Positions 14,925 to 16,742 of a DNA stretch of 16,742 nt are shown here, piece by piece. The notes below the pieces were generated by a model. It did not search any database. It saw only the letters and a program-made list of their open reading frames with translations, and was not told where the DNA came from. Origin of the DNA: Porphyromonadaceae bacterium UBA4702. GTDB lineage: Bacteria; Bacteroidota; Bacteroidia; Bacteroidales; Muribaculaceae. The position numbers and the translations under genes were made by a program. Every line of letters begins with the position of its first letter. Position 1 is the first letter of the stretch. The stretch is taken from contig DHKE01000070.1 of NCBI GenBank assembly GCA_002404675.1, positions 1-16,742 of the forward strand. The letters are read 5' to 3'.

Positions 14925-15506
14925 TCACAGCATTTTGAGAGCTTGCTTTATAGCAGCTTCTGTCGATATTTCAGGTTTGTCTGCAAATATCTTCGTGAGA
15001 GCCTTGCGGCTCAACGTTGCAGAGAAGCCCAGCATCTGCAATGCTGTCAATGCCTCCTCGTAAGCCTCGGACTGCACAGGTTGACTTGTAGATAACGCGA
15101 AGTCTACGCTGTTTATTTTATCCCGCAAATCCACAATTATGCGTTGCGCCGTCTTGCCGCCTATTCCTTTGACTGCTTTCAGCATAGCGTCGTTGCCTGT
15201 CGCTATCGCGCCTTCGAGCTGGTCTGCTGTCATGGCGGAGAGGATGAGGCGAGCCGTGTTCGGCCCGACACCGCTCACTCCAATCAGCAGACGGAACAGC
15301 ATGCGCCCTCGCTTGTCGAGAAACCCGAACAACACGTGCGCATCCTCCCGTATGGATTCATGCACATAAAGTTTGGCTTGTTTCATCGTTTCGAGTGTCG
15401 CATAGTCGAGCAGCGTGATGTTTACCTCATATCCCAGGCCGTTGCAGTCTATCACTGCCGCAGTCGGTGTCAGTTCGGCTATTGAGCCGCTTATGTAGTC
15501 AATCAT
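14925..15506 (-). CDS. ruvA: Holliday junction DNA helicase subunit RuvA
   Basis: A 193-residue RuvA, the tetrameric Holliday-junction-binding subunit that loads the RuvB motor for branch migration in recombination repair. Domain I is an OB-fold ([20 protein letters not shown] ... GLGYEVNI ... [18 protein letters not shown], residues 1-74). Domain II has two helix-hairpin-helix motifs, [15 protein letters not shown] (75-89) and [16 protein letters not shown] (112-127). A linker (about 133-147) leads to domain III ([16 protein letters not shown] to the end), which contacts RuvB. Length is normal. The ATG at 15504-15506 matches the family start; an upstream in-frame ATG at 15581 would read through the predicted promoter. 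The stop overlaps a possible GTG start of sprA by 4 nt, and the chosen sprA ATG is 32 nt beyond the stop, so the two genes form one unit. The gene is divergent from groES. Confidence 0.97.
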   Translation of the reverse strand: MIDYISGSIAELTPTAAVIDCNGLGYEVNITLLDYATLETMKQAKLYVHESIREDAHVLFGFLDKRGRMLFRLLIGVSGVGPNTARLILSAMTADQLEGAIATGNDAMLKAVKGIGGKTAQRIIVDLRDKINSVDFALSTSQPVQSEAYEEALTALQMLGFSATLSRKALTKIFADKPEISTEAAIKQALKML

Positions 15507-15538
15507 TATTGATGTCTGTCGTTGGTTGTATAGCATGA

Positions 15539-15570
15539 CAAAGTTAGTCATTTTGCAGCATACGTGCAAG
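15539..15570 (-). promoter_or_regulatory. Promoter of the ruvA-sprA unit
   Basis: On the minus strand the -7 box TAACTTTG (15546-15539) matches TAnnTTTG exactly. A -33 box CTTG (15570-15567, one mismatch to TTTG) lies 20 bp upstream. The predicted start of transcription near 15533 gives a leader of roughly 27 nt before the ruvA ATG at 15506. The position argues strongly against the upstream in-frame ATG at 15581. Confidence 0.65.
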
Positions 15571-15613
15571 TGAGTTGCCAATCAATGAATTACAGGCATT
15601 GCGGCCTCATGTT

Positions 15614-15633
15614 TGTCATTAACGAATATGACA
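15614..15633. promoter_or_regulatory. Inverted repeat TGTCAT-N8-ATGACA upstream of groES
   Basis: TGTCAT (15614-15619) and ATGACA (15628-15633) form a perfect 6-bp inverted repeat with an 8-bp spacer. It lies 44-63 bp upstream of the sigma-54-like promoter, or about 70-90 bp upstream of the predicted transcription start, a normal distance for an enhancer-binding activator. It is not the CIRCE heat-shock element. It could also act on ruvA. Confidence 0.4.
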
Positions 15634-15676
15634 TGGCTGTCAGCGTTTAAGGCTGTGCGGGTGTGCACTCCGGCGT

Positions 15677-15693
15677 TTGGCACACTAATTGCT
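15677..15693 (+). promoter_or_regulatory. Sigma-54 (RpoN) type -24/-12 promoter upstream of groES
   Basis: TTGGCACACTAATTGCT fits the sigma-54 consensus (TTGGCACG-N4-TTGCT) at every conserved base except one (A for G at 15684). The GG (15679-15680) and GC (15691-15692) doublets are spaced exactly as required. Transcription would start near 15704, giving a leader of about 30 nt before groES. I found no TTTG/TAnnTTTG promoter at proper spacing between 15600 and 15733. Assignment by sequence alone is tentative because it has not been shown that this organism has RpoN. Confidence 0.55.
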
Positions 15694-15733
15694 AACGGCG
15701 AAAATCAGAAATTAATCAAAAACAAACGATATC

Positions 15734-16006
15734 ATGAACATCAAACCGTTGGCAGACCGCGTACTCATCGAGCCGGTCGCAGCTGAAGAAGTGACAATGA
15801 GCGGAATCATTATCCCCGACTCTGCAAAGGAGAAACCTCTGAAGGGCAAAGTGCTCGCCGTTGGCAATGGCACAAAAGATGAGGAGATGGTTCTGAAAGT
15901 TGGCGACACCGTACTCTATGGCAAGTATGCCGGCACTGAAATCGAGATTGAAGGTGAGAAGTATCTGATGATGCGTCAGAGCGACGTTCTCGCTATCGTA
16001 GGTTAA
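15734..16006 (+). CDS. groES: GroES (Hsp10), co-chaperonin lid
   Basis: A 90-residue co-chaperonin that caps the GroEL cavity as a heptameric ring during ATP-driven protein folding in the cytosol. It begins [14 protein letters not shown], the standard family start. The mobile loop that touches GroEL lies at about 16-32 and contains the hydrophobic tripeptide III ([15 protein letters not shown]). [29 protein letters not shown] and the C-terminal [14 protein letters not shown] are canonical. Length is slightly short but normal for Bacteroidales. The ATG at 15734 has no Shine-Dalgarno, and the leader is A-rich (AATCAAAAACAAACG). groEL follows after 53 bp, with a hairpin and a strong ribosome-binding site between them, so the two are an operon. 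Regulation is probably by the sigma-54-like promoter described upstream. Confidence 0.98.
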   Translation: MNIKPLADRVLIEPVAAEEVTMSGIIIPDSAKEKPLKGKVLAVGNGTKDEEMVLKVGDTVLYGKYAGTEIEIEGEKYLMMRQSDVLAIVG

Positions 16007-16015
16007 ATACAAACA

Positions 16016-16036
16016 GGCAGCAGTTCAGCTGCTGCC
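16016..16036 (+). repeat. Perfect hairpin between groES and groEL
   Basis: GGCAGCAG (16016-16023) and CTGCTGCC (16029-16036) form a perfect 8-bp stem with loop TTCAG. It starts 9 nt after the groES stop and ends 10 nt before the groEL Shine-Dalgarno. No T-run follows, so it is unlikely to be a full terminator. It may act as an RNA processing or stability element that tunes the GroES:GroEL ratio. Confidence 0.65.
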
Positions 16037-16044
16037 ATAATTGA

Positions 16045-16742
<698 letters not shown>

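Noticed and set aside
15507..15581. Longer ruvA starting at an in-frame ATG at 15581
   Set aside because: The extension reads through an exact -7 box (15546-15539) and adds 25 residues not found at RuvA N-termini.

Overview
The window looks like chromosomal DNA of a gut-type Bacteroidales bacterium. Muribaculaceae is a plausible family, but that is inference. Four things point this way: a full-length SprA/Sov type IX secretion translocon, which is found only in Bacteroidota; a DUF3127 protein, a family I know from this phylum; promoters that fit the Bacteroidota consensus TTTG-N19-21-TAnnTTTG; and almost no Shine-Dalgarno sequences. Base composition is moderately GC-rich and looks even throughout. 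I see no tRNA, rRNA, insertion sequence, CRISPR array or prophage.

Layout, left to right. The 5' end of htpG (Hsp90) runs off the left edge on the minus strand. A 350-bp divergent intergenic region follows, carrying three inverted repeats and an exact-consensus promoter for a plus-strand family 2 glycosyltransferase with two C-terminal membrane helices. This gene converges, with only 11 bp between stops, on a long minus-strand block. In transcription order (right to left) the block is ruvA, sprA, a secreted Tyr/Trp-rich and Asn/Ser/Gly/Arg-rich protein, an OMPP1/FadL-type outer-membrane barrel, a DUF3127 OB-fold-like protein with an SSB-type acidic tail, a HAD phosphatase and rarA. Strong stem-loops after the low-complexity gene and after the barrel gene split the block into ruvA-sprA, the low-complexity gene, the barrel gene, and DUF3127-HAD-rarA. 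At the right edge groES and the start of groEL lie on the plus strand, divergent from ruvA.

Themes. DNA maintenance: RuvA (Holliday junction recognition), RarA (replication-associated recombination ATPase) and the DUF3127 protein, whose last residues (DDSDDLPF) closely resemble the SSB C-terminal docking peptide. Cell surface and secretion: SprA plus two other exported proteins and the polyprenol-type glycosyltransferase. Chaperones: htpG and groESL at the two edges.

The most interesting signals are: (1) a near-perfect sigma-54 -24/-12 promoter, with an upstream inverted repeat, in front of groES, where I find no housekeeping Bacteroidota promoter; (2) the SSB-like tail on the DUF3127 protein, two genes upstream of rarA; (3) the strongly biased composition of the secreted protein between sprA and the FadL-like barrel; and (4) a hairpin plus an unusually strong Shine-Dalgarno between groES and groEL.
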